Positions 1-7,186 of a DNA stretch of 7,556 nt are shown here, in pieces. The position numbers and the translations under genes are program-made. Source of the stretch: Rhodoferax sp. (GTDB lineage Bacteria > Pseudomonadota > Gammaproteobacteria > Burkholderiales > Burkholderiaceae_C); NCBI GenBank assembly GCA_017880985.1, contig JADGRK010000111.1:1-7556 (forward strand). Direction: 5' to 3'. Under the pieces are notes generated by a model. The model did not search any database, had not been told where the DNA came from, and worked only from the letters and a program-made list of their open reading frames with translations. Each line of letters opens with the position of its first letter. The first letter of the stretch is position 1.

Positions 1-1
1 G

Positions 2-1450
2 CGCAAGACCTTTTTGGATTTTCGCGAAAAGGCACCGGCCGCCGCCACCGCCAACATGTACCTGGACGCCAGCGGCAATGTTGTCAAGGGCTTGAGCACC
101 AATGGCTATCTGGCGGCCGGTGTGCCGGGCTCGGTAGCCGGGATGGAGATGGCACGGGCCAAATATGGCACGCTGCCACGCGCGGCGTTGATGGCCCCGG
201 CCATCCGGTTCGCGGAGCGTGGCTTTGCGCTGACCCAGGGCGATGTCGACATCCTGCAAACGGCGACCGCCGATTTTGGCAAGGACGCGCCTTCGTCCGC
301 CATCTTTCTGAACAAAGGCAAACAGTTCCAACCCGGCCAGAAACTGGTACAAAAAGACTTGGCGAAGACGCTGCGTCTGATCAGCCAGCGCGGCGCAGAT
401 GGTTTTTACAAGGGCGTCGTGGGTAAGGCCTTGGTGACGGCCAGCACGGCCGGCAAAGGCATCATCACTCAGGCCGACCTGGACCAGTACACGGTGCGCG
501 AAATGGCGCCGGTGGAATGCGACTACCGGGGTTATCACATCGTCTCGGCACCGCCGCCGAGCTCAGGCGGCGTGGTGATCTGCGAAATTTTGAATATCGT
601 CGAAGGCTACCCACTCAAGGAACTCGGCTTTCGCTCAGCGCAGGCGGTGCACTACCAGATCGAGGCCATGCGCCACGCTTATGTGGATCGCAACAGCTAC
701 CTCGGTGATCCCGATTTCGTGAAAAACCCGCTCAACCGTCTGCTCGACAAAAGCTATGCCGCCGAAATCCGCGCCGCCATCGACCCGGCCAAGGCTGGCG
801 TCTCCAAAGACCTGAAACCGGGCGTGGCGCCGCACGAAGGCAACAACACCACGCATTACTCCATCGTTGACAAGTTTGGCAACGCGGTGGCGGTGACCTA
901 TACCCTGAACGACTGGTTTGGCGCCAAGGTCACGGCCGCTGGCACCGGGGTCTTGCTGAACAACGAGATGGACGACTTCACGGTCAAGATCGGTGTGCCC
1001 AATCTCTATGGTCTGGTGCAGGGAGAGGCCAACGCCATCGCTCCCGGCAAGCGGCCGCTGAGTTCGATGAGCCCGACCATCATCACGCAAGCCGGCAAGC
1101 CGGTCATGGTGGTCGGCACGCCCGGGGGCAGCCGCATCATCACCGCCGTGACGCACACGATTCTGAACGTGATTGACTACGGCATGAACGTGCAGGAAGC
1201 GGTGGACGCGCCACGCTTTCACCAGCAATGGCTGCCCGACCTGACCAATGTGGACACCTTTGCCATCAGCCCCGACACGCGCAAAATCTTGCTGGAGATG
1301 GGCCACAAGCTCGGTCCGCCGCAACCCGGCAGTCACCTGACCGCAATTCTGGTCGGTGCCCCATTGCTGGGCGGCAAACCGAGTGGCAGCAATCACTTTT
1401 ATGGTGCCAACGATCCGCGCCGCAACAGCGGGCTGGCGCTGGGGTACTAA
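2..1450 (+). CDS. ggt: gamma-glutamyltransferase, 5'-partial (start lies left of the window)
   Basis: Gamma-glutamyltransferases are normally periplasmic or secreted. They cleave the gamma-glutamyl bond of glutathione and related compounds and pass the glutamyl group to water or an amino acid. The reading frame is open from base 2, giving 482 residues to TAA; against the E. coli enzyme about 100 N-terminal residues, including any signal peptide, are missing. It opens with the FLDFREKAP block, whose Arg (bases 23-25) matches substrate-binding Arg114 of E. coli. Further landmarks are PPPSSGG, the TTHYS autoprocessing site (Thr codon 848-850), NNEMDDF with the substrate-binding Asp, a lid-loop region (GVPNLYGL), PLSSMSP (Ser codons 1061-1066) and the oxyanion-hole GTPGGSR (Gly-Gly codons 1124-1129). 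The C-terminus FYGANDPR...GLALGY is typical. All catalytic elements in view are intact, so the gene looks functional. The TTG at base 14 is only an internal codon. The stop overlaps that of the convergent TPR gene. Confidence 0.96.
   Translation, partial: RKTFLDFREKAPAAATANMYLDASGNVVKGLSTNGYLAAGVPGSVAGMEMARAKYGTLPRAALMAPAIRFAERGFALTQGDVDILQTATADFGKDAPSSAIFLNKGKQFQPGQKLVQKDLAKTLRLISQRGADGFYKGVVGKALVTASTAGKGIITQADLDQYTVREMAPVECDYRGYHIVSAPPPSSGGVVICEILNIVEGYPLKELGFRSAQAVHYQIEAMRHAYVDRNSYLGDPDFVKNPLNRLLDKSYAAEIRAAIDPAKAGVSKDLKPGVAPHEGNNTTHYSIVDKFGNAVAVTYTLNDWFGAKVTAAGTGVLLNNEMDDFTVKIGVPNLYGLVQGEANAIAPGKRPLSSMSPTIITQAGKPVMVVGTPGGSRIITAVTHTILNVIDYGMNVQEAVDAPRFHQQWLPDLTNVDTFAISPDTRKILLEMGHKLGPPQPGSHLTAILVGAPLLGGKPSGSNHFYGANDPRRNSGLALGY
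848..1447 (+). other. GGT small (catalytic) subunit, beginning at the autocleavage threonine
   Basis: The GGT precursor cuts itself just before a conserved threonine, which then becomes the N-terminal nucleophile of the small subunit. Here that residue is the first Thr of the TTHYSIVD block (codon 848-850), matching Thr391 of E. coli. The resulting small subunit has 200 residues, close to the 190 of E. coli. The position is read from the motif; cleavage itself is inferred from the family. Confidence 0.85.
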
Positions 1451-2352
1451 TTGTCCCAGTCGCCGCCGCCCGCATCGCTGGCATTGCCGTCGTCCCATGA
1501 ACTGGTGTCGTTGAGACCGAAGTTCTGGCCACCCAGATCGTTATTCGAAGATAACGGCTGATAGGCATTGCTGGCCGCGCCGTCAGACAAGGCTTGCCCG
1601 CCATCGCCGTGGCCCATCAGACTTTTGCCAATTGCCTGCGCCGCCATCACGCCCGCGCCGACTGCCAGACCGGTGGCCAGACCCCCCATCACCTTGCCAC
1701 CCAAGCCGCTGCCGACTCCGGCCTGGCCGTAGGGCGACGCCATGGCACCGGCCCCCACGTTGTTGCCCATACCAAAGCCCTGTGCACCATTCAAACCGCC
1801 TTGCATCCCCCCCTGGTTTGCATAAGCGGCTTGCGGTTCAAATGACTGCGCCGGTTTCTTGCGTGACATAAAAATGCCGAAGGCAATGGCGCCACCGCCG
1901 AGCAACAAAACCAGGCCCCATGGAAAAGAGGAAGACGGGGCCGGTGTTGCCGCAAGGCCCCCCGCGCCGGTCGCACGAGTGACGGAACCCTGACTCCTCA
2001 AGGCAGTGTTTTTGGCCGCCAGTTGGGCGCGCAGGGCTTGCACTGCCTCGGGCTTGGCAAAGGGCAGGCTGGGTGCGAGCTTTTCTGCGCTCGCCAGCGC
2101 GTCACGGGCTTGGCCCAGCTTGCCCTGGCGCGCCCACAATTCAGCCTGAACAAAATGTGCTTTGGCACTGCCCGGGTGCGCCACCAGCACCTGCTGCATC
2201 ATCACCTGAGCCTGCTCCATCCGACCGGCCTGGGCCGCCTGGTAGACCTGATTGATGGTCGGCTCTGCCTGCGCCATGGCCAAGCCAACATTCAATAATG
2301 CGGCCACAAGCAGCCACTTGCCCAGACTGCGCTTGATGGTTTGATTTGTCAT
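1447..2352 (-). CDS. TPR-repeat membrane protein with Gly-rich, Asp/Trp-ended tail; function unknown
   Basis: A 301-residue protein whose job I do not recognise. Residues 1-29 look like a Sec signal peptide (KR near the start, hydrophobic LLVAALLNVGLA, AMA/AQA cleavage options). Residues 31-98 form about two tetratricopeptide repeats (VYQAAQAGRMEQAQ and ELWARQGKLGQARDAL), which usually bind other proteins. A linker leads to one membrane segment at about 143-163, followed by SRKK, suggesting TPRs in the periplasm and the rest in the cytoplasm. Residues 180-250 are rich in Gly, Ala, Met and Asn and contain a second weakly hydrophobic stretch (223-247). The last 20 residues are rich in Asp, Gly and Trp and end GGGDWDN. 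Start: ATG at 2350-2352 with GAGAG about 9 bases upstream. It lies 80 bases downstream of the RND pump on the same strand, so it may be co-transcribed. The gene model is well supported; a link to efflux is only inferred from position. Confidence 0.88.
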   Translation of the reverse strand: MTNQTIKRSLGKWLLVAALLNVGLAMAQAEPTINQVYQAAQAGRMEQAQVMMQQVLVAHPGSAKAHFVQAELWARQGKLGQARDALASAEKLAPSLPFAKPEAVQALRAQLAAKNTALRSQGSVTRATGAGGLAATPAPSSSFPWGLVLLLGGGAIAFGIFMSRKKPAQSFEPQAAYANQGGMQGGLNGAQGFGMGNNVGAGAMASPYGQAGVGSGLGGKVMGGLATGLAVGAGVMAAQAIGKSLMGHGDGGQALSDGAASNAYQPLSSNNDLGGQNFGLNDTSSWDDGNASDAGGGDWDN

Positions 2353-2366
2353 CTGTTTTTGCTCTC

Positions 2367-2406
2367 AAAAAATAATCAATTTGAGCCAGCGAGATAGCGC
2401 CAACTC
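2367..2406 (-). terminator. possible weak terminator or attenuator hairpin between the RND pump and TPR genes
   Basis: On the minus strand, bases 2406 to 2383 can fold into a 9-pair stem with a 6-base loop, though three of the pairs are G-U. A run of six T follows at 2372-2367, but about ten A/T-rich bases separate it from the stem, so this is not a textbook intrinsic terminator. It could reduce read-through from the pump operon into the TPR gene, or it could be chance. Confidence 0.25.
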
Positions 2407-2432
2407 TGGGTAAAACAAGTGCGGCACTGAAA

Positions 2433-5400
2433 TTAAGCCTTTGCCGCCTCTGCCGTCAGCACCGGGCCGCTGCCGCTGAATCGATCCAGTGCCAGATAAA
2501 TCACCGGTGTGATGAAGAGCGTAATAGCCTGTGAAAACACCAGTCCACCGACCACCGCCAGGCCCAGGGGTTGACGCAATTCGGCACCGGCACCCAGGCC
2601 CATGGCAATCGGCAGCGCGCCCATCAAGGCCGCCATGGTGGTCATCATGATCGGGCGAAAACGCAGGATGCACGCCTCCCGAATCGCCTGCGCCGCCGCC
2701 ATACCCTGATGGCGCTGCGCGTCGAGTGCAAAGTCGATCATCATGATGGCGTTCTTCTTCACGATACCCACCAGCATCACAATCCCGATGGTGGCAATCA
2801 AGGTCAGGTCTTGTCCAAACAGCATCAAAGTGGCCAAGGCGCCAACCGCCGCTGAGGGCAAACCCGCAATGATCGTGATCGGATGGATATAACTCTCATA
2901 GAGCACCCCCAGCAACACGTAAATGACCAGCAAGGCGGCAATAATCAGCACCATCTGGCTGCCTTGTGAACTTTTGAAAACTGCGGCGTCGCCACCATAG
3001 CTGGTGATGATGGACGATGGCATCTGGATCGCCGCGCGGGCGGCATCAATTTTTGCCGTGGCAGCCCCCAGCGCTGCACCCGGTGCCAGGTTGAAAGACA
3101 CCGTGACGGCCTGCAATTGACCCACATGATTGATGGAGGTCGGCCCCAGCGTACGCTCTACCGTAGTGAAGTTTGAGATCGGCACCAAGGCGCCGGTGTT
3201 GGCGCGCACATAAATGCCGCCCAGCGCACGCTCATCCTCCTTGGCATCGGCTTGCACCTCCATGATCACCTGGTAGCTGTCGGTGGGCAGGTAAATGGTG
3301 GAGACCTGGCGCTCCCCAAAGGCGCTATAGAGCGCGGTGCGGATGGCATCAATTGAAACGCCGAGCTTGTTGGCGCTATCACGGTCAATCTTGAGTTGTG
3401 CCTGCAGGCCACGCAACTGCGCGTCACTCGTCACATCGCGAAACAGGGGATCAGCGCGCAGACTGTCTTGCAGCTTGATGGCCCAGCTATTGAGTTCATC
3501 GGCCCTGACGCTCTGCAAAATGTATTGGTACTGCGCCTTGCTCGGGCGACCGCCCAACTGCAGGTTTTGCACCGGACGCATGAAGATGCTGATACCCGCC
3601 ACCTCGCGCAACTTGAGGCGCAAGCCTTCAATCACCTTTTTCATCTGCTGGCGCTGGCTACTTGGCTTCAATGCAACGAACATGCGCCCCGTGCTTTGGG
3701 GACCAGAACCGCCATTGAAAGAGCTCACGGCGGCCACATTGGCGTCAGCGCGGATGATGGCTGCTGCACGCTCCTGCAAGCGCACCATCTCGGGGAACGA
3801 AGTGTCTTCGGATGCCTCGGTAGAAACCTGAATTTGTCCTATATCTTCTTCCGGAAAGAAACCCTTGGGAATAATGTTGGCCAGCCACACCGTCCCCACC
3901 AGCGTCGCTAGTGCCAGCAGCAGCACCAGGGTCCGGTGGCCCAGTGCAATGTCAAGCAAGCGGGTGTAGGCGGCCAGCAAACGATCAAAGCCACGCTCAA
4001 ACGAGCGCACCACGGCGCCGGGCGGCTTCTTGTGCGCCTCGTCGGTCAGAAAGCGACTGGCCAACATCGGCACCAGCGTTAGCGAGACAAAGGCCGAGAC
4101 GATGATGGCCAGGCCCACCACGACCGCAAATTCGTGGAACAAGAGACCGATCACACCGGGCATGAAGAAGATCGGAATAAACACCGCGATCAGTGAGGTG
4201 GAGATTGAAATAATCGTAAACCCGACTTCACGCGCACCCTTTAGCGCGGCCGGGAACGGTGCTTCGCCGTTCTCGACGTGGCGCATGATGTTTTCCAGCA
4301 CCACAATCGCGTCGTCCACCACTAGCCCCACGGCCAGCGTCAGGCCCAGCAGCGAGATGTTGTCGAGGCTGTAAGAAAAGCCCCACAGCAGCGCCACCGC
4401 GCCCACCAACGACACCGGCAGCGACATCATCGGGATCATGGTCGCCACAAAACGGCGCAAAAAGAGAAAAATCACCAGCACCACCAACGCAATGGTGCCC
4501 AGCAGCGTGAGGGACACGTCATGCAAGGCCGCCCGCACCGAGACCGATCGATCCAGGAAGGGCACCAATTTGACCGATTGCGGCATCTGGCTTTGCAAAT
4601 TGGGCAAGGCGCTGCGAATGGCGTCCACCACGCGCACTGTGTTGGCACCGGGTTGGCGCTGCACCGCCAGCGTAATCGAATTTTCTCCGTTGTAGGTGGC
4701 CCAGCTCTTGAGCGTCTCCAGCGAGTCTTCGACCTGCGCCACTTCTTTGAGTCGTACCGGATTGCCGCCCCGGTTACTGACAATCAGATCGGCAAAATCC
4801 GCCGCATTGCGCAGTTGCCGATTGGCCTGCAACATCAGCGTCTGGCGCGGCCCGTCGAGTGTTCCTACGGGGGTATTCACATTGGCGGCGCGCAAGGCGG
4901 CACTCAATTCATCGAGCCCGATGTTGCGCAGCGCGAGCGCCTCAGGTTGCACGCTCACGCGCACAGCATAGCGTTTGGAGCCATAAACATTGACCTGCGC
5001 GACACCGTCGATGGTGGACAAGGTGGGTGAAATCAGATGTTCGGCAAAATCCTGCAGGTCGGACGGTGCCAGAGAGGGCGAGGTCATGGCAATCAGCAGC
5101 ACCGGCGCATCAGCCGGGTTGACCTTGCGGTAGGCCGGTGTTTCGGTCATATCCTGTGGCAGTGAGCGCTGCGCGCGCAGCAGCGCGGCCTGCACATCGA
5201 CCGCCGCCGCATCTACATTGCGACCCTCATCAAACTCCAGCGTCAGCGAGGTGCTCCCCAGCGTGCTGGTCGAACTGATGGTTTTGAGCCCTGGCACGGT
5301 CTGAAATTGTTTTTCCAACGGCAACGCGACCGAGCTGGCCATGGTTTCAGGATTGGCGCCAGAGAAGTGGGCAGAGACGTTGATTACCGGCGTGTCGTAA

Positions 5401-5516
5401 CTGGGCAGAGCCGCGACAGGGATACTCCGAAAACCAATCACGCCCGCCAGTACGATGGCCAGGTTCAGTAGTACCGTCATCACCGGGCGACGGATAAAGA
5501 GTTCAGAAAAATTCAT
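2433..5516 (-). CDS. RND (HAE1 family) multidrug efflux pump, MdtC-like inner-membrane transporter
   Basis: An inner-membrane proton/substrate antiporter that takes toxic compounds from the periplasm or membrane and passes them to an outer-membrane channel. At 1027 residues it has the usual family length. The layout is the RND double repeat: TM1 near 11-28, a large periplasmic loop, TM2-TM6 at about 335-486, TM7 near 528-548, a second periplasmic loop and TM8-TM12 at about 853-1008. The proton-relay residues are present: Asp401-Asp402 in GLVVDDAIVVLEN and Lys921 in GIVKKNAIMM, matching Asp407/Asp408 and Lys940 of AcrB. Blocks such as NPETMASSVALPLE, LGSTSLTLEFD, YRKVNPADAP and ANVNTPVGTL resemble MdtB/MdtC more than AcrB. 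Only one pump gene is present, not an mdtB-mdtC pair, so a homotrimer is inferred. The ATG overlaps the adaptor's TGA (ATGA), suggesting translational coupling; only a weak GAG precedes it. Substrates cannot be read from the sequence. Confidence 0.96.
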   Translation of the reverse strand: MNFSELFIRRPVMTVLLNLAIVLAGVIGFRSIPVAALPSYDTPVINVSAHFSGANPETMASSVALPLEKQFQTVPGLKTISSTSTLGSTSLTLEFDEGRNVDAAAVDVQAALLRAQRSLPQDMTETPAYRKVNPADAPVLLIAMTSPSLAPSDLQDFAEHLISPTLSTIDGVAQVNVYGSKRYAVRVSVQPEALALRNIGLDELSAALRAANVNTPVGTLDGPRQTLMLQANRQLRNAADFADLIVSNRGGNPVRLKEVAQVEDSLETLKSWATYNGENSITLAVQRQPGANTVRVVDAIRSALPNLQSQMPQSVKLVPFLDRSVSVRAALHDVSLTLLGTIALVVLVIFLFLRRFVATMIPMMSLPVSLVGAVALLWGFSYSLDNISLLGLTLAVGLVVDDAIVVLENIMRHVENGEAPFPAALKGAREVGFTIISISTSLIAVFIPIFFMPGVIGLLFHEFAVVVGLAIIVSAFVSLTLVPMLASRFLTDEAHKKPPGAVVRSFERGFDRLLAAYTRLLDIALGHRTLVLLLALATLVGTVWLANIIPKGFFPEEDIGQIQVSTEASEDTSFPEMVRLQERAAAIIRADANVAAVSSFNGGSGPQSTGRMFVALKPSSQRQQMKKVIEGLRLKLREVAGISIFMRPVQNLQLGGRPSKAQYQYILQSVRADELNSWAIKLQDSLRADPLFRDVTSDAQLRGLQAQLKIDRDSANKLGVSIDAIRTALYSAFGERQVSTIYLPTDSYQVIMEVQADAKEDERALGGIYVRANTGALVPISNFTTVERTLGPTSINHVGQLQAVTVSFNLAPGAALGAATAKIDAARAAIQMPSSIITSYGGDAAVFKSSQGSQMVLIIAALLVIYVLLGVLYESYIHPITIIAGLPSAAVGALATLMLFGQDLTLIATIGIVMLVGIVKKNAIMMIDFALDAQRHQGMAAAQAIREACILRFRPIMMTTMAALMGALPIAMGLGAGAELRQPLGLAVVGGLVFSQAITLFITPVIYLALDRFSGSGPVLTAEAAKA

Positions 5517-6694
5517 GAGGCGCTCGCACTGCCCGCCGCACGGGAGGCGCCACCTTTGGCTGCGCTCGCGCGCTCGACCACCGGCGTATCGGGGCGCACA
5601 TTTTGTTTGCCATCGAGCACAATCGATTCGCCCGCCTTGACCCCGGTGACGGCTGCGTCGTCGCCCTGCGCGAAGATAACCTGTACCGGCCGCAGCACGG
5701 CTTTGCCCGCCTGCACCACATAGACCATCGGGCCACGAGCATTGGGAATGATGGTCGCTTGCGGGACCACGACCGCGTCCTTGAGGACATTGACGGTCTG
5801 TGAGACTTCAACAAACGCGCCCGGCCAGAGCTTGCCCTCCTTGTTGTCAAAAATCGCCTTGACTTTGACCGAGCCGGAAGCGGCGTCAACTGCGTTGTCA
5901 ACAAACTGAAGATGTCCGATAAAGCTTGCTCCGCCATCCGCGATCCGGGCGCTCACCACCGCACCGCCATTCTTCAGCGCAGACAAGGCATCTGCGAGAT
6001 TGCGCTGGGGAAGATTGAAGCCAACGGCAATCGGGTCAAGCTGCGTAATGGTGACCAACATGGTCAAGTTGGCCTGAACCGCGCTACCCGGCGATACATT
6101 GATTGCGCCGGCCCGTCCCGAGTTCGGCGCGCTAATGCGATCGTAGGACAGCGCAACCCGGCTGGCGTCGATAGCGGCCTGGTCCGCGACTCCAGTGGCC
6201 CGTGCTGCGTCAACTTGCGCCTGTGCGCTATCGACGGCGCCCTGAGAAACGAAGTTTTGCGCTAACAACTGCTGGGCACGCACCAACTGGCGCTGGGCGT
6301 CAGCCAGTGCGGCGTTGTCCTTGGCAAGTTGCGCGCGGGCTTTGGCCAGGTTCGCTTCATCGGCACGCGAGTCCAGCGTAAACAGCAACTCCCCGGCTTT
6401 TACAAATTGCCCGTCCCGGATATGGACTTTGCCAACGATGCTGTTCACCTGGGATTTGATGTCCACGCTGGTCAATGGCATCACCGTGCCGGTGGCGCTC
6501 AGCACCACCGGCAAATCCCGCTGCTGGGCGCGCACGGTAGTGACCGTGACCGCTGGCACAGCGGCTGCCGAAGGCTTGGCTGGCGCACTGCTGGAGGCCG
6601 CAGGCGTTGGCGTGTCGGTCCTGGCAGTGCAGCCGCCCAAACCAAGGACCAAAAGACCACCGGTCATAGTCAAAAAAAAGTGTCTTGCTTTCAT
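5513..6694 (-). CDS. RND efflux periplasmic adaptor (membrane fusion protein), MdtA/AcrA-like, predicted lipoprotein
   Basis: This protein bridges the RND pump and an outer-membrane channel in the periplasm. It has 393 residues, typical for the family. The N-terminus (MKARHFF, hydrophobic stretch, then LGGC) is a lipoprotein signal with Cys22 as the predicted lipidated residue. Residues 23-46 are a Pro/Ala/Ser linker. Then come half of the lipoyl-like domain (about 74-110, KSQVNSIVGKVHIRDGQFVKAG split over the usual GxV...G.V..G pattern), an Ala/Gln-rich coiled-coil hairpin (112-180), the second lipoyl half (184-212, RISAPNSGRAG), a beta-barrel (about 214-300) and a membrane-proximal domain (301-372). 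The tail is low-complexity Ala/Ser/Gly. It is the first gene of the leftward operon, with its TGA inside the pump's start. No strong ribosome-binding site precedes the ATG; it is chosen because it gives a complete lipoprotein signal. No outer-membrane channel gene is nearby. Confidence 0.95.
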   Translation of the reverse strand: MKARHFFLTMTGGLLVLGLGGCTARTDTPTPAASSSAPAKPSAAAVPAVTVTTVRAQQRDLPVVLSATGTVMPLTSVDIKSQVNSIVGKVHIRDGQFVKAGELLFTLDSRADEANLAKARAQLAKDNAALADAQRQLVRAQQLLAQNFVSQGAVDSAQAQVDAARATGVADQAAIDASRVALSYDRISAPNSGRAGAINVSPGSAVQANLTMLVTITQLDPIAVGFNLPQRNLADALSALKNGGAVVSARIADGGASFIGHLQFVDNAVDAASGSVKVKAIFDNKEGKLWPGAFVEVSQTVNVLKDAVVVPQATIIPNARGPMVYVVQAGKAVLRPVQVIFAQGDDAAVTGVKAGESIVLDGKQNVRPDTPVVERASAAKGGASRAAGSASAS

Positions 6695-6729
6695 GCTTGT
6701 TATCGCTGCCGCGCTTTGCTGATGAGTCG

Positions 6730-6760
6730 ATTATCGGAGCGCCATGATAAGGCTCGTCAC
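6730..6760 (-). promoter_or_regulatory. candidate sigma70-like promoter for the adaptor-pump operon
   Basis: Reading the minus strand, GATAAT (6735-6730, five of six matches to the -10 consensus) lies about 36 bases before the adaptor ATG. A GTGACG (6760-6755) could be the -35 box, but the 19-base spacer is long. The -10 sits in the short palindrome CGATAATCG, which might also be part of an operator. It was picked by eye in a 133-base divergent intergenic region, so the support is modest. Confidence 0.28.
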
Positions 6761-6790
6761 ATATCGTTGTTGTTTTTATCACCTTTTGAA

Positions 6791-6820
6791 TTGCAAAGCC
6801 CGAGTAAAGCCGCGTATGCT
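6791..6820 (+). promoter_or_regulatory. candidate promoter of the DUF2007-type gene
   Basis: TTGCAA at 6791-6796 and TATGCT at 6815-6820 are separated by 18 bases, and each matches its sigma70 consensus box at four of six positions. A start of transcription about seven bases after the -10 would fall at or next to the ATG at 6828, implying a leaderless or nearly leaderless message. This agrees with the lack of a clear ribosome-binding site there, but both boxes are weak. Confidence 0.25.
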
Positions 6821-6827
6821 CTATGTC

Positions 6828-7130
6828 ATGCTGCGTCTGACTCAAGCTCCAAATCTTGCCATTGCCACCCTGTGGGCCGATGCACTCGCGACGGAAGGTA
6901 TTGCCACCAGCGTGCAGCGCCAATACCTGGGCAGTGTGGCCGGTGAGTTGCCGCCAGACCAATGTTTGCCCGAGGTGTGGATTCAGTGCGCTGAGCAGGA
7001 AACGCTGGCCCGCAAGCTGCTGTATGACTTGCAGCATGTGCCGCAGCATCGCTGGCACTGCACCTGCGGCGAGCTGGTGGAAGGCGGCTTTGAGCAGTGC
7101 TGGAATTGTGCTGCTTTGATGCCACTCTGA
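6828..7130 (+). CDS. DUF2007-type small protein with C-terminal zinc ribbon
   Basis: A 100-residue predicted cytoplasmic protein. Residues 1-70 resemble the DUF2007 family (named 'putative prokaryotic signal transducing protein'; role not established): LTQAPNLAIATLWADALATEGI, broken here as an N-terminal helix, then TSVQRQYLGSVAGELPPDQCLPEVWI and a helix LARKLLYDLQ. Residues 76-94 hold four cysteines (78, 80, 91, 94: CTC then CWNC), a probable zinc ribbon, followed by a six-residue tail. I chose the ATG at 6828 because MLRLTQAP matches how I recall relatives beginning. The frame stays open upstream to an ATG at 6744, and another ATG lies at 6816, but the extra residues (with RCCFYHLLNCK) look unlike the family. 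It is divergent from the efflux operon and 56 bases before the racemase, with which it may be co-transcribed. Confidence 0.85.
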   Translation: MLRLTQAPNLAIATLWADALATEGIATSVQRQYLGSVAGELPPDQCLPEVWIQCAEQETLARKLLYDLQHVPQHRWHCTCGELVEGGFEQCWNCAALMPL

Positions 7131-7176
7131 AAGCATCGCCGATTACATTACGTCAGGTAACCACCACGACCAGACT

Positions 7177-7180
7177 GGAG
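7177..7180 (+). promoter_or_regulatory. ribosome-binding site deciding the TTG start of the racemase
   Basis: GGAG lies six bases before the TTG at 7187-7189, good Shine-Dalgarno spacing. The next in-frame ATG (7214) is codon 10 and would remove the conserved GLIGG strand, so this site supports the TTG start. Confidence 0.65.
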
Positions 7181-7186
7181 TTTGTT

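Noticed and set aside
14..16. TTG at base 14 as the start of ggt
   Set aside because: It falls within the conserved FLDFRE block of GGT, and the frame is open to the left edge, so the true start is outside the window.
635..1498. 287-codon open frame on the minus strand inside ggt
   Set aside because: It lies opposite a well-conserved GGT frame, is rich in Arg, His, Gly and Val as expected of a high-GC antisense shadow, and shows no recognisable motif.
3337..3911. Two overlapping plus-strand frames (164 and 171 codons) opposite the RND pump
   Set aside because: They are antisense to strongly conserved pump sequence, have Arg/Ser/Ala/Cys- or His/Gln-rich shadow composition and lack domains.
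6746..6780. GATAA (6746-6750) and TTATC (6776-6780) as an operator pair
   Set aside because: The arms are only five A/T-rich bases with a 25-base gap; this is expected by chance.
6744..6827. Upstream extension of the DUF2007-type gene to the ATG at 6744
   Set aside because: The added 28 residues are Cys/Arg-rich and unlike the family start, and would run through the divergent promoter region; the ATG at 6828 fits better.
6357..7136. 259-codon minus-strand frame spanning the adaptor N-terminus, the intergenic region and the DUF2007-type gene
   Set aside because: It overlaps two well-supported genes in other frames, and its translation resembles no family I know.
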